Source: CAZEAC01 sp964510065
GTDB lineage: Bacteria; Bdellovibrionota_C; UBA2361; CAIXSY01
Assembly: GCA_964510065.1 (NCBI GenBank)
Contig: CAZEAC010000006.1
Coordinates: 1 to 64,000 of the forward strand
Direction: 5' to 3'
Length of the DNA: 64,000 nt
The notes under the pieces are model-generated. The model ran no database searches. It saw only the letters and a list, made by a program, of their open reading frames with translations, and was not told the DNA's origin. This document shows, one piece after another, positions 42,729 to 51,610 of this stretch. The number at the start of each line of letters is the position of its first letter. The first letter of the stretch is position 1. A program made the position numbers and the translations under genes.

Positions 42729-44102
42729 ATGAAGACTCCCTCGCCCACGCTACTTACGCGAATAATAATTGCTTCACAATTTGCGCCGCCCTTCATGTTC
42801 TCCGCGGTCGGAGTCACGCTTCCCGCGATTGGAAATGAACTCAGTGCCGGCGCAGTCAGCTTGGGGCTTGTTGAGAATCTGTTTCTGGTTGCTCAGCTAA
42901 GCTTTTTGCTTCCCGTCGGACGGCTTGCCGACGACTGCGACAAACGCTCCATGTATAAGTGGGGACTTCTGGGCTTCGCACTCTCTTCGCTCCTTATCTC
43001 GGTGTGCACTTCAATTACGCTCGTCTTGATGCTTCGATTCATTCAAGGAGTCTGCTCGGCAACCCTTACAGGCTCCGGACCTGCACTGCTTGTCGAATTC
43101 ACTCCTCCAGAAAGACGTGCGGATCTATTCAGTAAAATGGTCGCGTCAATTTATGCCGGGTTAATGCTCGGCCCAATCTGTGCGGGATATCTCATGCACC
43201 TATACGGCTGGCGCGGAGTCTTTTTTGTGGGCGGCTGCGTCGTGCTGCTGGCCTTCATGTTAATTCACTGGAAACTCCCCTGCAGCTGGTATGGAAACAT
43301 TCGTGCAATCGACAAACGCAGCACCATGTTACTGCTGGGGGGCACGATCAGCCTGCTTTTCGCAACTGCAATGCTAGGATTCGGAGCGGAGGCATATCTA
43401 TGTCTTATCGCTGCGGCTTTTTTTATCTGGCAATTCGTTGAAATTCAGCCGACACTCAGCAAACCAATCCTCGACCTTGCATTACTTCGAAGTAACCACA
43501 CCCTTCGTCGCGCACTTGGAAGCCAGCTGCTACTGTACACTAACGCATTCTGTTCTACGTTTCTTATCACAATCTACCTTCAAATCTGTCTGCATCAGAC
43601 GCCGAAAACCTCCGGCGAAGTGATCTCGCTCGGCACTCTTGTGATGGCGCTCGCGCCGCTTTTTGTGGGGCGGCTTACGAGGCGCTTTGCACCGGCGCAC
43701 ATCGCGAGCATCGGTATTGCCTTGGTGCTCATTCCAACCATGGTGGCACTCATGCTCAATTCGCAATCTAGTCTGTGGCTTGTCGCGGCAATCATTTCCT
43801 CACAGGGGCTGGGATTTGCTCTCTTTGCTCCAACCAACATGACGACAATAATGAACTCGGTGGCGTCAAATAGCGGTGGATCGATCTCAGCGCTGGCCGC
43901 GCTTACCCGCTCGTTAGGCATGGTTTCTGGTATGTTCATTTGCACTGCGCTCTTGTCGCTTTACCTTGGAAACCAGCTTATCGAGAGTAATCCTGCCGCT
44001 TTCCTAGAGGTGCTTTCGGGGACTTTCCTGATACTTACCCTCGTAACGACACTTGCACTGATCATCTCGCTGCCAGCAAAAAACTCGACGAAAGCCACAT
44101 AA
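42729..44102 (+). CDS. MFS transporter, drug-export type
   Basis: A 457-residue membrane transporter of the major facilitator superfamily with roughly 12-14 hydrophobic helices. The loop 2-3 motif FLLPVGRLADDCDKRSMYKWG is the MFS motif A variant, and FIQGVCSATLTGSGPALLVE resembles motif B/C of the DHA2 drug/H+ antiporters. I use ATG at 42729 rather than the TTG 3 bases before. Substrate unknown. The gene follows the secreted protein and precedes the MOSC gene on the same strand. Confidence 0.85.
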   Translation: MKTPSPTLLTRIIIASQFAPPFMFSAVGVTLPAIGNELSAGAVSLGLVENLFLVAQLSFLLPVGRLADDCDKRSMYKWGLLGFALSSLLISVCTSITLVLMLRFIQGVCSATLTGSGPALLVEFTPPERRADLFSKMVASIYAGLMLGPICAGYLMHLYGWRGVFFVGGCVVLLAFMLIHWKLPCSWYGNIRAIDKRSTMLLLGGTISLLFATAMLGFGAEAYLCLIAAAFFIWQFVEIQPTLSKPILDLALLRSNHTLRRALGSQLLLYTNAFCSTFLITIYLQICLHQTPKTSGEVISLGTLVMALAPLFVGRLTRRFAPAHIASIGIALVLIPTMVALMLNSQSSLWLVAAIISSQGLGFALFAPTNMTTIMNSVASNSGGSISALAALTRSLGMVSGMFICTALLSLYLGNQLIESNPAAFLEVLSGTFLILTLVTTLALIISLPAKNSTKAT

Positions 44103-44154
44103 GAATTTGCCAATTCAGCACAGTCTGATAAACTGACCGAGTTGTAAGGTAGTA

Positions 44155-45168
44155 ATGCAAGCCACTCTCGATAATCTTTCATTTTATCCAATTAAAGGAG
44201 CATCAGGTTCCGACCTAAGCCGGGCCTATCTGACTCCGCGTGGGCTCGCCGTAGAGACTCAATACAATGATTACGGACTTGTACATGATCGTTCGTGGGC
44301 TATTTGGAACCAAGATCGTGGGTATATTCGAACAATGGATCGCGAACTTCGCGATATTGTAACGCAACGCGAGCTTCGTACACTTGCACTTTTAGAAGTT
44401 ATATTCTTTCGCGGACGAATTCTCTTGCAAATGCGTGATAACTGCGTCGACCCCTTGGAGCTTAAGGGTGACACACTCATGAAAACAACCGCTGTGAAGA
44501 CGTTATTATGGGGCGCGCCCTGTCCAGCGCTCGCTTTCGGCGACGAAGTCTCAGCCTGGCTGAGCCGCGCGCTTCTCGGTGTTGGCAGCTTCTCAGCGCT
44601 TCGCCTTATTAAGTTCGACGAATCACTACATCGGCCTAAGACCTCTAGTTTCGCCACTGCAAAGGGTGAAGCTCCGCGCTTTGCGGATGGATTTCCCTAT
44701 CACACCATTTCGACTCAGGCTCTTTCCGAGCTTAACCGGCGAATTGCCGATCGGCTCGGGAAAGCGTTACCGAAGAAAGTACAGGTACTTGCCTCGGCGT
44801 TTCGTGCAAATTTACGCCTGTCATTCCCCGAGGGAGTTTCCGATGACGACGTTAGCAAGCTCACGTCCACGTCCGAAAGTTCCTTTGCGCTAAGTTTTGA
44901 GAAACCCTGCGAGCGCTGCACCGTCACTCTAATTGAGCAAGACTCGGGTAAGCCCGTCGGCGAAGGCGAACCGTTAAAGACTTTGGGCACATATCGAAAG
45001 GGCGCGCTCTTAAATAAAGAGGGCCGCTTTGAAGAGAAGATATTTTTCGGCTGGAACGCAGAGCTTCACCACAATATTGAAGAGAATGCGCAAATTCCTG
45101 TTGCTGTAGGCCAGAAATTTGAGGTCAAGCGTCGCCAAGAGCCCGATCCGCGTTGGAAGCTCCGTTAA
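44155..45168 (+). CDS. MOSC domain protein
   Basis: A 337-residue protein. The N-terminal MOSC_N beta-barrel (LDNLSFYPIKGASGSDLS, HDRSWAIWNQDRGYIR) precedes the MOSC domain with its conserved cysteine near PCERCTVTLIEQDSGKPVGE. MOSC domains bind molybdenum or sulfur carriers, as in molybdenum cofactor sulfurase and the mARC amidoxime reductases. No other Moco gene lies nearby. Start ATG at 44155 after AAGGTAG. The 3' end overlaps the small gene at 45165 by 4 bases in a convergent arrangement. Confidence 0.88.
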   Translation: MQATLDNLSFYPIKGASGSDLSRAYLTPRGLAVETQYNDYGLVHDRSWAIWNQDRGYIRTMDRELRDIVTQRELRTLALLEVIFFRGRILLQMRDNCVDPLELKGDTLMKTTAVKTLLWGAPCPALAFGDEVSAWLSRALLGVGSFSALRLIKFDESLHRPKTSSFATAKGEAPRFADGFPYHTISTQALSELNRRIADRLGKALPKKVQVLASAFRANLRLSFPEGVSDDDVSKLTSTSESSFALSFEKPCERCTVTLIEQDSGKPVGEGEPLKTLGTYRKGALLNKEGRFEEKIFFGWNAELHHNIEENAQIPVAVGQKFEVKRRQEPDPRWKLR

Positions 45169-45401
45169 GGCCAGCGCGGCTTACCCCACATAGTATTGTA
45201 GTGCTCGTTTATCCGTTTCTCTCCTGAGCGATGCCCCAGAAAACCACTCCCGGAATCGGCAAACCCTCTCCCACGGAGGACATCAATCTGATTGCCACGA
45301 ATGTTATTAGAAGGCGAAATAAGCAACCGGAGGAAACCGACCCCCAGCATACCAAGAACAGTTAAAAGGCCCAAACAGAGTAAGTAACCATTCGTGCTCA
45401 T
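45165..45401 (-). CDS. Small protein with one membrane span
   Basis: A 78-residue protein with one N-terminal hydrophobic segment (residues 6-28, LLCLGLLTVLGMLGVGFLRL) and a polar tail rich in Gly, Arg and His (RGRGFADSGSGFLGHRSG). No family recognised. Its end overlaps the MOSC gene stop by 4 bases on the opposite strand. Start ATG after AGAAGAT. Likely a small membrane-anchored protein, but it could be a chance frame. Confidence 0.45.
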   Translation of the reverse strand: MSTNGYLLCLGLLTVLGMLGVGFLRLLISPSNNIRGNQIDVLRGRGFADSGSGFLGHRSGEKRINEHYNTMWGKPRWP

Positions 45402-45511
45402 ATCTTCTATTAACCACTAAACGACTCCAAACCATATGGAGTTCACATTCCCAGTATCGCTGATAATTATCACAGAATTATCACAAGAGCATAAACGTAC
45501 GCTAAAATAAA

Positions 45512-45660
45512 ACTAGTGCTCTGTATTTAAGATCTTCTGACTTTTCCTCCCTCGATGCTCTCTGTGACTCTGTGGTCTATTTTACTTCCAAAAAAACCAC
45601 AGAGTCACGGAGGGCACAGAGGGGAGAAGAGTCGGAAAACTTATGTTACAGAGTACTAGT
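45512..45660. repeat. CCACAGAG palindrome, copy 2
   Basis: A 149-base element with ends ACTAGTGCTCTGT (45512-) and ACAGAGTACTAGT (45648-45660) and a core stem GACTCTGTGGT/ACCACAGAGTC (45566-45576, 45596-45606). The arm GAGAAGAGTCGGAAAAC is shared, as its complement, with the copy at 59211. It fills most of the 350-base spacer before the gene at 45752. Confidence 0.8.
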
Positions 45661-45751
45661 GTCGTGACCACTTAATTTTCTCGCGGCAGGTACAAAGCTC
45701 TCGCCATTTCTTGTGATTATTACAAATATTCTGCTACTGTTCCGATTCGGT

Positions 45752-46552
45752 ATGACGTTTCACTCTCCAGCACCCGATCCCGAGCGGCGCCCTTCGAAAA
45801 AGCCAGATTATCGTCGGCTTTTCATTCCAGATCCAGCCCCGTTGGCTCCTGATGATTGCGTGAGCATTGCCACGCCGGTCACTCTTTTAGAAAACGAAGG
45901 CCGAATGGAATTTTTCTCGGCCTTTAACAACGACATTGCGCTACGAAGTCTTACCCGCGGCGGCTGGCTGTCACATCAGCAAGTCGAGTTTGTTCCCTAC
46001 GAGCGCGGCGAAGAAGAAGAGCTTACGCTCATAGCCCACAACATCTGGAGTGCAATTGGAGGAACCGTCAACCAGAAGGTCGTAGACTTCCACAGCTTTG
46101 AGAACAAGCCCGGGCTACTTTGCCGCGACATGGTTCCGTTTAGCGAAACACCCTACGGCGGGATCTTCGAGATTGGCGTACAAATGAAAAATCCCTGTTC
46201 CGAACCAGGCTCATTCTCAACGGAGGAGGTTTTTTTCTCCTTTAATAAAGAAGGAATTCTCACTCAGGTACATGCTTTTGGCACGGTAGACGCCGAAAAC
46301 ACTCATGATCTTCCTGAAGAGATTCTTGAAATCTTGCGTAGCCCCACGAGCAACAATTGCAATATGCTGGGACACATTTTTAGCCCGAATTCGGAAGAAG
46401 CTAAGGAGCTAGTTGTCGAATTCCTTGGCGATAACTTTCTTGAAAGACGGCTCGATATTGATCTTAGCGCGCGAGTAATCCGTAACGTAATCGTGTCCGG
46501 TAAATATCTTCCGATACCAACGATGTTACGAACACTGGCTCTACATACGTAG
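45752..46552 (+). CDS. Hypothetical protein
   Basis: A 266-residue soluble protein (ATG at 45752; an upstream GTG at 45713 would add 13 residues of doubtful value). I do not recognise it. It has a proline-rich start (SPAPDPERRPSKKPDYRR), a mostly beta-type core and acidic segments, without signal peptide or membrane span. It is isolated between palindrome copy 2 and a minus-strand ATPase gene. Function unknown. Confidence 0.7.
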   Translation: MTFHSPAPDPERRPSKKPDYRRLFIPDPAPLAPDDCVSIATPVTLLENEGRMEFFSAFNNDIALRSLTRGGWLSHQQVEFVPYERGEEEELTLIAHNIWSAIGGTVNQKVVDFHSFENKPGLLCRDMVPFSETPYGGIFEIGVQMKNPCSEPGSFSTEEVFFSFNKEGILTQVHAFGTVDAENTHDLPEEILEILRSPTSNNCNMLGHIFSPNSEEAKELVVEFLGDNFLERRLDIDLSARVIRNVIVSGKYLPIPTMLRTLALHT

Positions 46553-46582
46553 TGCACTTGGCGCAGTTCCTCACGGAGTGGC

Positions 46583-46795
46583 TCAGCCACACCGCCGCGG
46601 TTCGCGCCGATCAGCTTTCGGTCCTTCTAAATCGATGAACGCCATCACTCGAGGCATTTGCTCAATATTCGTAACTCCCTGAGAGATGTACTCCCTGCAA
46701 AGCGAGGTCAAAAGATCTGCACGCCTTGATCTTTCCCTGCTCTCAGCGAAAGCCTTAAACTTTTTGCTTTCTCGCGATAACACCATACTACCCAT
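46583..46795 (-). CDS. Possible small hypothetical protein
   Basis: A minus-strand frame of 70 codons from the ATG at 46795 (frame open to a GTG at 46828). It lies 41 bases after the ATPase gene stop on the same strand, with AGAAG 5 bases before the ATG. The charged N-terminus (SRESKKFKAFAESRERSRR) and helix-like AD LLTSLCREYIS type segments look protein-like, but no family is known. A plus-strand frame covers the same bases. Weak evidence. Confidence 0.35.
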   Translation of the reverse strand: MGSMVLSRESKKFKAFAESRERSRRADLLTSLCREYISQGVTNIEQMPRVMAFIDLEGPKADRREPRRCG

Positions 46796-46836
46796 ACTGC
46801 TTCTCACATTATTGGCACAAATCGCCACAACTCAGA

Positions 46837-48321
46837 TTATTTGCTTAGTGACCCAAGGATCCCCCGCATAAGCTGTCGACCTACCTGGCTGCCAATCGAT
46901 CGGACAACGCTCTTTACAAAAGCCTCGCCTGCGCCCTGGCGCTTCGAGCTGCCTCCGCCAAAAAGATCGCCCCAACCGCCACCGCTTGGGGCGGTGGTGG
47001 TCTCGACCTTGACCTGCTCTACCTTAACCTGTTCAGCCTGCTTTGACTGCGCCTTGCCCTTAAGCAGCTCGTAGGCTGATTCTCGATCGACCGAGCGATC
47101 ATACTTTTCGCGAAGCGGCGCTCCCATAATGAGCGCCTGCCGTGTTTCCGTACTTATCGGCCCAACCTGACTCTGCGGCGGAATAATTACCGCCTTTTGC
47201 ACTACTCCGGGGGTGCCTTTTGCATCAAGAAACGATACAAGCGCCTGTCCGACACCAAGCTCAGTTATTTCGCGCTCGGTATCAAGCTCCGGATTAGCGC
47301 GCAGCGTTTCGGCTGCGGTACGTACGGCCTTCTGATCTTTCGGGGTAAACGCACGGAGCGCGTGCTGCACACGATTACCAAGCTGCCCCAACACCGTCTC
47401 CGGTATGTCGAGAGGATTCTGTGTCACGAAATACACCCCTACCCCTTTGGACCTGATCAGGCGCACAAGCTGTTCGATTTTCTCAAGCAGAACCCTGGGC
47501 GCATCATTAAACAGCAAGTGTGCCTCATCGAAGAAAAACACTAATTTAGGCTTCTCAAGATCACCAACTTCAGGCAGCGCCTCAAAAAGTTCGGAGAGTA
47601 GCCAGAGCAAGAATGTCGAGTAAAGCTTCGGCGCAGAGAGCAGCTTATCCGCAGCGAGAATATTTACCACGCCGCCTCCTCGCGAGTTTGTCGCAATAAG
47701 GTCTTCAATGCCGAGTGCTGGTTCGCCGAAAAAATGGTTGGCTCCCTGTTCTTCCAGAGTAAGCAGCCCACGCTGGATCGCGCCGATGGACGCCGTCGAG
47801 ACATTGCCATATTCGGCAAGGAGCTCTTTGGCATTCTCCCCAACTTCCTGGAGTACCGCGCGCAGATCTTTAAGATCAAGAATAAGTAAGCCTTTATCAT
47901 CGGCGAATTTAAACACCAGGCTGAGCACTCCCGACTGTACATCATTGAGCTGCAATAGCTGGCCCAGAAGAAGCGGCCCAAGCTCGGAAACCGTCGTGCG
48001 AAGCGGTACCCCCTGCTCGCCAAAGACATCCCACAACGCTACGGGACAGGGCGCAAAAATATGATCGCTAATACCGAGCTCTTTAAGTCTCTCGTCAACT
48101 TTGAGATTAGAGCCGCCTGCCTTAGCAAGGCCAGTAAGGTCGCCCTTTACATCAGCCATGAACACCGGCACACCGATCCGACTAAACCCTTCCGCCATTA
48201 CTTGCAAAGTTACGGTTTTGCCAGTTCCTGTCGCTCCGGCAATCAAACCGTGACGGTTCGCCATTTGCGGCAGCAACTCAACGGCGGCCTTCGCTCGGCC
48301 AACTATTATTGGGCTTACCAT
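46837..48321 (-). CDS. YjgR-type ATPase (HerA/FtsK-like, DUF853)
   Basis: A 494-residue P-loop ATPase of the DUF853/YjgR group, related to HerA and VirD4/FtsK motors. Walker A is GATGTGKTVTLQVMAE, Walker B is KLVFFFDEAHLLF, with the group motif MADVKGDLTGLAKAG and a C-terminal sensor (VYFVTQNPLDIPETVLGQLG). The frame is open to 48402, but the ATG at 48321 has a perfect AGGAGGT Shine-Dalgarno 9 bases upstream and starts where the family does (MVSPIIVGRAK). A Ser/Gly-rich linker (~430-465) precedes the C-terminal helices. The biological role of this group is unproven. Confidence 0.9.
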   Translation of the reverse strand: MVSPIIVGRAKAAVELLPQMANRHGLIAGATGTGKTVTLQVMAEGFSRIGVPVFMADVKGDLTGLAKAGGSNLKVDERLKELGISDHIFAPCPVALWDVFGEQGVPLRTTVSELGPLLLGQLLQLNDVQSGVLSLVFKFADDKGLLILDLKDLRAVLQEVGENAKELLAEYGNVSTASIGAIQRGLLTLEEQGANHFFGEPALGIEDLIATNSRGGGVVNILAADKLLSAPKLYSTFLLWLLSELFEALPEVGDLEKPKLVFFFDEAHLLFNDAPRVLLEKIEQLVRLIRSKGVGVYFVTQNPLDIPETVLGQLGNRVQHALRAFTPKDQKAVRTAAETLRANPELDTEREITELGVGQALVSFLDAKGTPGVVQKAVIIPPQSQVGPISTETRQALIMGAPLREKYDRSVDRESAYELLKGKAQSKQAEQVKVEQVKVETTTAPSGGGWGDLFGGGSSKRQGAGEAFVKSVVRSIGSQVGRQLMRGILGSLSK

Positions 48322-48382
48322 ACACTGATACCTCCTGTGACACTGCGTATGCTTGAAGTATAAGCGAATATTGCGTCGTTCT

Positions 48383-50146
48383 TCAAATGGAATCAGTCCC
48401 AAGATTGGAGTGCTCTTTTAAGTATACACTCCTTAGAGAATTATCGACTTCACCCTTGGCTCGACGGTACTTATACAAGACCACATCACGTTCATTTCGA
48501 CTCTTGTCTCTATCCAAGATCGATCGAAAATTCACAAGCTCGTGCCATTCGGAAAGTGCTAATGGATTTTCGAGTGCCCAACTTCTTTTTGCGAGGAGAT
48601 ACCCACTTTGCACTTCGTTCCATCGATCAGGCTCGACCAAGCGCACCGGGCGTCTCAGATAATACAGAATCGGGTCGAAGAACTCTTCGTAGCGGTCACG
48701 AATCACCACAAGCTCGCCGGTGTCTCCGACAACTCCAAAGATGGCTGCTGCTATCCCGGCGAAATCTTTATACTGCGCCTTAATGCCGTCGCCAAGCGAG
48801 CAGCAGGTAAGGAGCAGTGCCGTAACCGAGTAGTGCACTGCACTCGCGCGAAACCATTGCATCGAGGGAGTATGCCAAGTCGCGACACACAGCACCGCGC
48901 TCGTCGATAACACCAGCAACGGAACAGGAAGCGCCACCTGGAGCCAAGCTTGCGCCATTTGAACTTCCGGTCGGGAAAATTCAACACCGAAGCCCACAAT
49001 AAGTAACGCAACGATCACACTACAGGCTATGCCGGCAACTATATAACCGACGTTGCGAAGCAGCAGATGTAATCTCTGATACAACGTCGCGGAGAGCAGC
49101 GGGACACGCTCAATGATCCACGCCGCCAATGCAAGTGCCATCGGCGGATACAGCGGCAATAAGTATGAATGCCGTTTCCCAGCAGCAATTGAGAAACCTA
49201 CGAACACGACAATAAACCAGGTGTTGCCAATCCGCGCCGCGATTGATTTACTTCGTGCGACGACGAGCGAAAGCAAAAAGAGCGCCGACCAAGGCGCGGC
49301 CTTGCTGAGCAGCGACGGCAGATAAAACCAGGGCGGCCCACTTGGAATATGCTCACCACCGAAGGCTCGTCGAACATTTTCAAAGAATATCTGACGATCG
49401 ATAAACTCCTGAGCACCACCGAAGGAGAGCAAGATGTACCATGGCACTGCGACGAGGAGATAGATTAGCCATCCGATTCGCGGCGCAAAACACAACCTCG
49501 CGGCTGTTCGAACTCCCTCTTTCATGGCGATACAAAAGAAGATTATCGCGCTAGGCAGCACAAATCCGAGTGGCCCCTTGGCCAACGTGGCGACGCCTGC
49601 GGCGAAAAAGAAATAGCTAAAATCATACTCGCGGAGATTCATCTCAATCATCGTCGAGGCAAAACGACGAAGTATAAAATAGCAGGCTAGCGAAACCCAA
49701 AACGTGAAACACATATCGACCATTGCGGTGACCGCCATGTTCGAAAAGCCATAGGTTGTTACCAGGATAAACGCAGTAAGTTTAATAACAGCGCTTCGCT
49801 CGGCATCTTTTGAAAAAAGCGTGTGTGCCAGAAGTAAGGTAATATACAGCGTTCCCGCCGCAAAAAGCAGCGAGGTAATCCGCCCAAGAGCGGGAATTAC
49901 TTCAATGCCGAGCACTTCAGCAAGTGCCGCAGTAATCCAGTGGTAGAGCGGTGGCTTCGAGGCAACAAGGCCGTTTCGAGTCGGGCTGAGCCAATTACCG
50001 GTATCATGAATGACTTGGGCGACATGAAGCTCGCGTGCCTCTGATGACCCACTCAGTTCTGAAATTGAAACGAGTGGAAAGGCGGCGACGAAATAGGCCG
50101 CTACTAACACGATGCAGAGACGGTGCAGGTGATAATGTTTAGACAA
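48383..50146 (-). CDS. GT39/ArnT-like membrane glycosyltransferase
   Basis: A 587-residue polytopic membrane enzyme with about 11-12 predicted helices. The start of the first periplasmic loop SELSGSSEARELHVAQVIHD holds the conserved acidic-residue region of the PMT/ArnT family (E/D-A-R), and KPPLYHWITA is the following signature. Members transfer sugars from lipid-linked donors to lipid A, proteins or glycans. The C-terminal periplasmic part (~410-587) varies. It follows a 25-codon frame by 14 bases. The acceptor cannot be predicted. Confidence 0.88.
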   Translation of the reverse strand: MSKHYHLHRLCIVLVAAYFVAAFPLVSISELSGSSEARELHVAQVIHDTGNWLSPTRNGLVASKPPLYHWITAALAEVLGIEVIPALGRITSLLFAAGTLYITLLLAHTLFSKDAERSAVIKLTAFILVTTYGFSNMAVTAMVDMCFTFWVSLACYFILRRFASTMIEMNLREYDFSYFFFAAGVATLAKGPLGFVLPSAIIFFCIAMKEGVRTAARLCFAPRIGWLIYLLVAVPWYILLSFGGAQEFIDRQIFFENVRRAFGGEHIPSGPPWFYLPSLLSKAAPWSALFLLSLVVARSKSIAARIGNTWFIVVFVGFSIAAGKRHSYLLPLYPPMALALAAWIIERVPLLSATLYQRLHLLLRNVGYIVAGIACSVIVALLIVGFGVEFSRPEVQMAQAWLQVALPVPLLVLSTSAVLCVATWHTPSMQWFRASAVHYSVTALLLTCCSLGDGIKAQYKDFAGIAAAIFGVVGDTGELVVIRDRYEEFFDPILYYLRRPVRLVEPDRWNEVQSGYLLAKRSWALENPLALSEWHELVNFRSILDRDKSRNERDVVLYKYRRAKGEVDNSLRSVYLKEHSNLGTDSI

Positions 50147-50160
50147 GCAAGATCAGCAGA

Positions 50161-50238
50161 TCAGGACCAATTACCGAATATCATAAAAAGAACCATGACC
50201 CCGGCACATGAAAAGGCTGCAATCTCAATAACACTCAT
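50161..50238 (-). CDS. Possible 25-residue membrane peptide
   Basis: A 25-residue hydrophobic frame (MSVIEIAAFSCAGVMVLFMI and FGNWS) ends 14 bases before the GT39 gene start on the same strand. Upstream GAGGTTAGG could act as a Shine-Dalgarno. It would be a one-span small membrane protein or a translated leader of the glycosyltransferase transcript. Too short for any family call. Confidence 0.4.
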   Translation of the reverse strand: MSVIEIAAFSCAGVMVLFMIFGNWS

Positions 50239-50364
50239 TTTGTCCTAACCTCACAAAGGCGAGCGGTTTATACCTTTCTTGAGAAAGGGAAACAACCCCT
50301 CGCGAAATTTCAGGACACTGTAGCAGTGTAAAGCTTAGCACCCGCCGGTTGCCGCCGGGAGTGG

Positions 50365-51285
50365 TCATTTTTTAGAGCGTGTGCTGCATCTGCCAGGGCT
50401 TAGCCTGAGCTTCTCACAAGCACCCGAGAACGTACACGATGCCTTGGTTTTTCGAGCAGTTACGTTTAGGCTACGGGAAGCACCGAGGCGTACTCCTTTT
50501 CGGCGCGAAAGGAGCTTCTTCGGAGCCTTCTTTTCGCCGTCCTCATCGAAACATGGTTTATTCTTAATATCGAGCACATCGCGAAGTTCGCCATGCAACG
50601 CCTCGAGAGCCTTTCGCTTTACACGCGAGATATGGCATCGGCTATATCCTAAGTTCGAAGCTATATCCATGAGCTGCTGTTCGAGAACGTATATTCTGTA
50701 GATAACCTCTTTCTCAAGAGGATCGAGATTTCCACAGGCCTTCGAACTTAGACCGGCGACCTCTTTCTTAAGAAGCGCGTCATCAGGCGAGATATAATCA
50801 TGGTTGAAAAAGGAGTCGGCAATCTCTATAGCATTTAAGCAGCGCCCCTTATTGACCGCGCCGTCATTATTACTATCGGATCCTTCAAAATCTGGAAGAG
50901 GCAGGTAATTCATCGAAGCTGCTGCGGCAACTGCGCGAATTAGATTCCCTCTCAGATGGTAGAATAGGAAGGTAATGAAGCTCGCCCCTTTCCGGCGATT
51001 GTAGCGCTTCACTGCTTCGCAAAGCGAGAGGTCGACAACGCTGTCCACCTCTTGTGCATCAAGCCGTGAATGCCACTTTCGCAAGATGCTGTGTGCGAGG
51101 CTTCGCGCCTTTAGCCTATGCGAGAGAATCATCTCCTCCTGTTCGCTTGGCGAGAGTGTCGCCTTACTGCGCTTGGAAAGATTGATTACTTTTGCTCGAT
51201 TTCTAGAAGATGAGGCAATCCTTTTGCCACTCTTCAACGAGCGATTTGCCGGGGTCCGATACGCAACTGCGGGCAGAGCGTTCAT
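50365..51285 (-). CDS. Sigma-70 family RNA polymerase sigma factor
   Basis: A 306-residue regulatory protein. Region 2 is visible at about residues 60-135 (LKARSLAHSILRKW and SLCEAVKRYNRRKGASFITF), and region 4 at about 190-245 with a helix-turn-helix (LEQQLMDIASNLGYSRCHIS RVKRKAL). Region 3 is partly present, the FliA/SigB-like layout. A basic extended tail (~250-306) is unusual. ATG at 51285 lies after AAGGAGAAGGA; six codons upstream would include the Shine-Dalgarno itself. It diverges from a second sigma factor at 51611. Regulon unknown; possible targets are the linked genes. Confidence 0.85.
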   Translation of the reverse strand: MNALPAVAYRTPANRSLKSGKRIASSSRNRAKVINLSKRSKATLSPSEQEEMILSHRLKARSLAHSILRKWHSRLDAQEVDSVVDLSLCEAVKRYNRRKGASFITFLFYHLRGNLIRAVAAAASMNYLPLPDFEGSDSNNDGAVNKGRCLNAIEIADSFFNHDYISPDDALLKKEVAGLSSKACGNLDPLEKEVIYRIYVLEQQLMDIASNLGYSRCHISRVKRKALEALHGELRDVLDIKNKPCFDEDGEKKAPKKLLSRRKGVRLGASRSLNVTARKTKASCTFSGACEKLRLSPGRCSTRSKK

Positions 51286-51610
51286 TTTTCCTTCTCCTTT
51301 CAACGAGTAGTCCAGCGACGCTTGCCCCCACCAGGTGCTCGCATTGCTGTACTAAACCCCCTATCCGGGAGAGACTTAGCGCTACTTCACTTTTTTTTAG
51401 AAAATGCTGAGAAATCTTCTTAATTGTAAAACGCAGTCTATTTGCCGAGTCCTTTCAACATGTTAGCAAAATTCAACGAATTTCCGCGTTCTCTTTCTGT
51501 AATCTTTCTGTTACTTTCCAGTGCGCACGCTCATCTCAAAAATTAGAAAAGATTTCAAACTGTTAACCTGGACTTCTCACAGGGTAACGACACTTACGGG
51601 GTAAGAAAGC
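51286..51610. other. Divergent spacer between two sigma genes
   Basis: 325 bases, AT-rich toward the middle, that must hold both promoters. I see no clear -35/-10 pair. The right edge holds the CTGGACTTCTCAC word (51568-51580) shared with the degP inverted repeat. A weak AAGAAAG precedes the right gene. Confidence 0.5.
51568..51580. repeat. Half copy of the GGACTTCTCA repeat
   Basis: CTGGACTTCTCAC is identical to the left arm at 11305 but no second arm is present, so this looks like a partial copy or a shared short motif. Confidence 0.5.

Noticed and set aside
46686..46871. Plus-strand 61-codon frame
   Set aside because: Overlaps the minus-strand gene region and has no better support.
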